Shown here: piece after piece, positions 6,838 through 7,378 of the stretch
Numbering within the stretch: the stretch's first letter is position 1
How the letters are laid out: every line of letters begins with the position of its first letter
Source: Rhodospirillaceae bacterium
GTDB taxonomy: Bacteria > Pseudomonadota > Alphaproteobacteria > UBA8366 > GCA-2717185
Assembly (NCBI GenBank): GCA_028817685.1
Contig: JAPPPC010000644.1
Coordinates: 569-7,946, forward strand
Reading direction: 5' to 3'
Length of the DNA: 7,378 bases
Position numbers and translations under genes: made by a program
Notes under the pieces: generated by a model
What the model saw: the letters and a program-made list of their open reading frames with translations, nothing else
Database searches by the model: none
Told to the model about the DNA's origin: nothing

Positions 6838-7378
6838 ATGACCTATTGCATGGGATTGAAGATCGCCGAAGGGCTCGTCTTCCTCTCCGACACGCGGACC
6901 AATGCCGGCGTCGACAATATCGCGCGCTACAAGAAGACCTTCACCTGGAACGCGCCGGGCGATCGGGCGATCGCGATCCTCGCGGCGGGCAATCTTTCGA
7001 TCACCCAGGGCGTCGTCACGCGACTGAAACGCGATATTCAGCGCGCCCAGTCCGAGGAGGTCGAGTGCATCATGAGCGCACCGACCATCTTTCGGGTGGC
7101 GGAGCTGGTCGGCGAGGCCATGCGCCAGGTGCAGGATCAGGATGCCGACGCGTTGCAGGCGCGCGGCGAGGCCTCCGACGCGACGATGATCGTCGGCGGT
7201 CAACGCAAGGGCGGACGGCATCGGCTGTTCCAGGTCTACGCCGCGGGCAATTTCATCGAGGCGACGCCGGACACGCCCTATTTCCAGATCGGCGAGCACA
7301 AATACGGCAAGCCGATCCTCGACAGGGTTGTCAGCATCGACCCGCCGATGAAGGACGCGCTGAAGGCGGCGCTGGTGT
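6838..7378 (+). CDS. Anbu proteasome-type peptidase (COG3484), 3'-truncated
   Basis: This frame starts at the ATG at 6838 and is open to the window edge, giving 180 codons of a family usually about 240-250 residues long. It looks like Anbu, the bacterial proteasome beta-like Ntn-hydrolase related to HslV. The start is fixed by function: removing the initiator Met exposes Thr as residue 1 (MTYCMGLKIAEG), the nucleophile of the family. Counting from that Thr, Asp17 falls in LSDTRTNAG and Lys31/Lys32 lie in ARYKKTF, the places expected for the catalytic Asp and Lys. Further support comes from ILAAGNLSITQG and SDATMIVGGQ. It should assemble as a self-compartmentalised cytosolic particle without a signal peptide. 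Anbu genes are often found with alpha-E, ATP-grasp and transglutaminase-like genes; none lies upstream here, where the neighbour is a divergent flavoprotein. No good ribosome site is seen, only AAGG 13 bases before the ATG. Confidence 0.88.
   Translation, partial: MTYCMGLKIAEGLVFLSDTRTNAGVDNIARYKKTFTWNAPGDRAIAILAAGNLSITQGVVTRLKRDIQRAQSEEVECIMSAPTIFRVAELVGEAMRQVQDQDADALQARGEASDATMIVGGQRKGGRHRLFQVYAAGNFIEATPDTPYFQIGEHKYGKPILDRVVSIDPPMKDALKAALV

Noticed and set aside
6739..7299. 186-codon open frame on the minus strand opposite Anbu
   Set aside because: It is a shadow frame. The plus frame carries the catalytic Thr, Asp and Lys at the right spacing.
1..7378. CRISPR arrays, tRNA or rRNA genes, transposases or attachment sites
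   Set aside because: I looked for spaced direct repeats, tRNA-like cloverleaf segments and transposase-like frames and saw none. Apart from the one palindrome, the gaps are short and hold only promoter-like signals.

Overview
The window is GC-rich with strongly biased third codon positions. It reads as a chromosomal segment from an alphaproteobacterium, possibly Rhodospirillales-like. The clues are the codon style, an Anbu proteasome-type peptidase, a form II-like CoxL molybdenum hydroxylase, a TMADH-type Old Yellow Enzyme, and an intergenic palindrome of a kind common in alphaproteobacteria. The taxonomic call is an inference from style; there is no rRNA or tRNA to anchor it.

The layout is five genes in strictly alternating orientation (+ - + - +), so no two neighbours can share an operon. 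(1) 1-2063, +: most of the molybdopterin-binding large subunit of a xanthine dehydrogenase/CoxL-type hydroxylase, with its N-terminus cut by the window edge. (2) 2060-3478, -: an FAD-dependent oxidoreductase interrupted by one in-frame TGA at codon 254 with no change of frame. Its stop codon overlaps that of gene 1 by four bases. (3) 3587-4582, +: a complete xylose isomerase-like TIM-barrel protein with metal ligands, divergent from gene 2 across 108 bp. (4) 4683-6701, -: a complete 672-residue flavoprotein with an FMN-binding OYE barrel fused to an FAD/NAD-like module, lacking one of the usual four iron-sulfur cysteines. (5) 6838-end, +: the first 180 codons of an Anbu peptidase, divergent from gene 4 across 136 bp.

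The non-coding gaps are short. The 4583-4682 gap between convergent genes carries a perfect 9-bp-arm palindrome. The 6702-6837 gap carries two candidate promoters back to back. The one for gene 4 would start transcription at about its initiation codon, implying a leaderless mRNA. The 3479-3586 gap holds a clear Shine-Dalgarno site for gene 3 and only a weak promoter candidate.

Genes 1-4 are four redox or isomerase-type enzymes typical of small-molecule catabolism: hydroxylation, flavin-dependent oxidation or demethylation, and carbohydrate-type isomerisation. They could serve one pathway, but nothing in the sequence names a substrate, and the alternating strands rule out simple co-transcription. 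Gene 5 is probably unrelated to them. I did not find a clear new defence, mobile or RNA system. The points most worth checking are the single-codon break in gene 2, the altered cluster and active-site motifs in gene 4, and the leaderless-promoter geometry.
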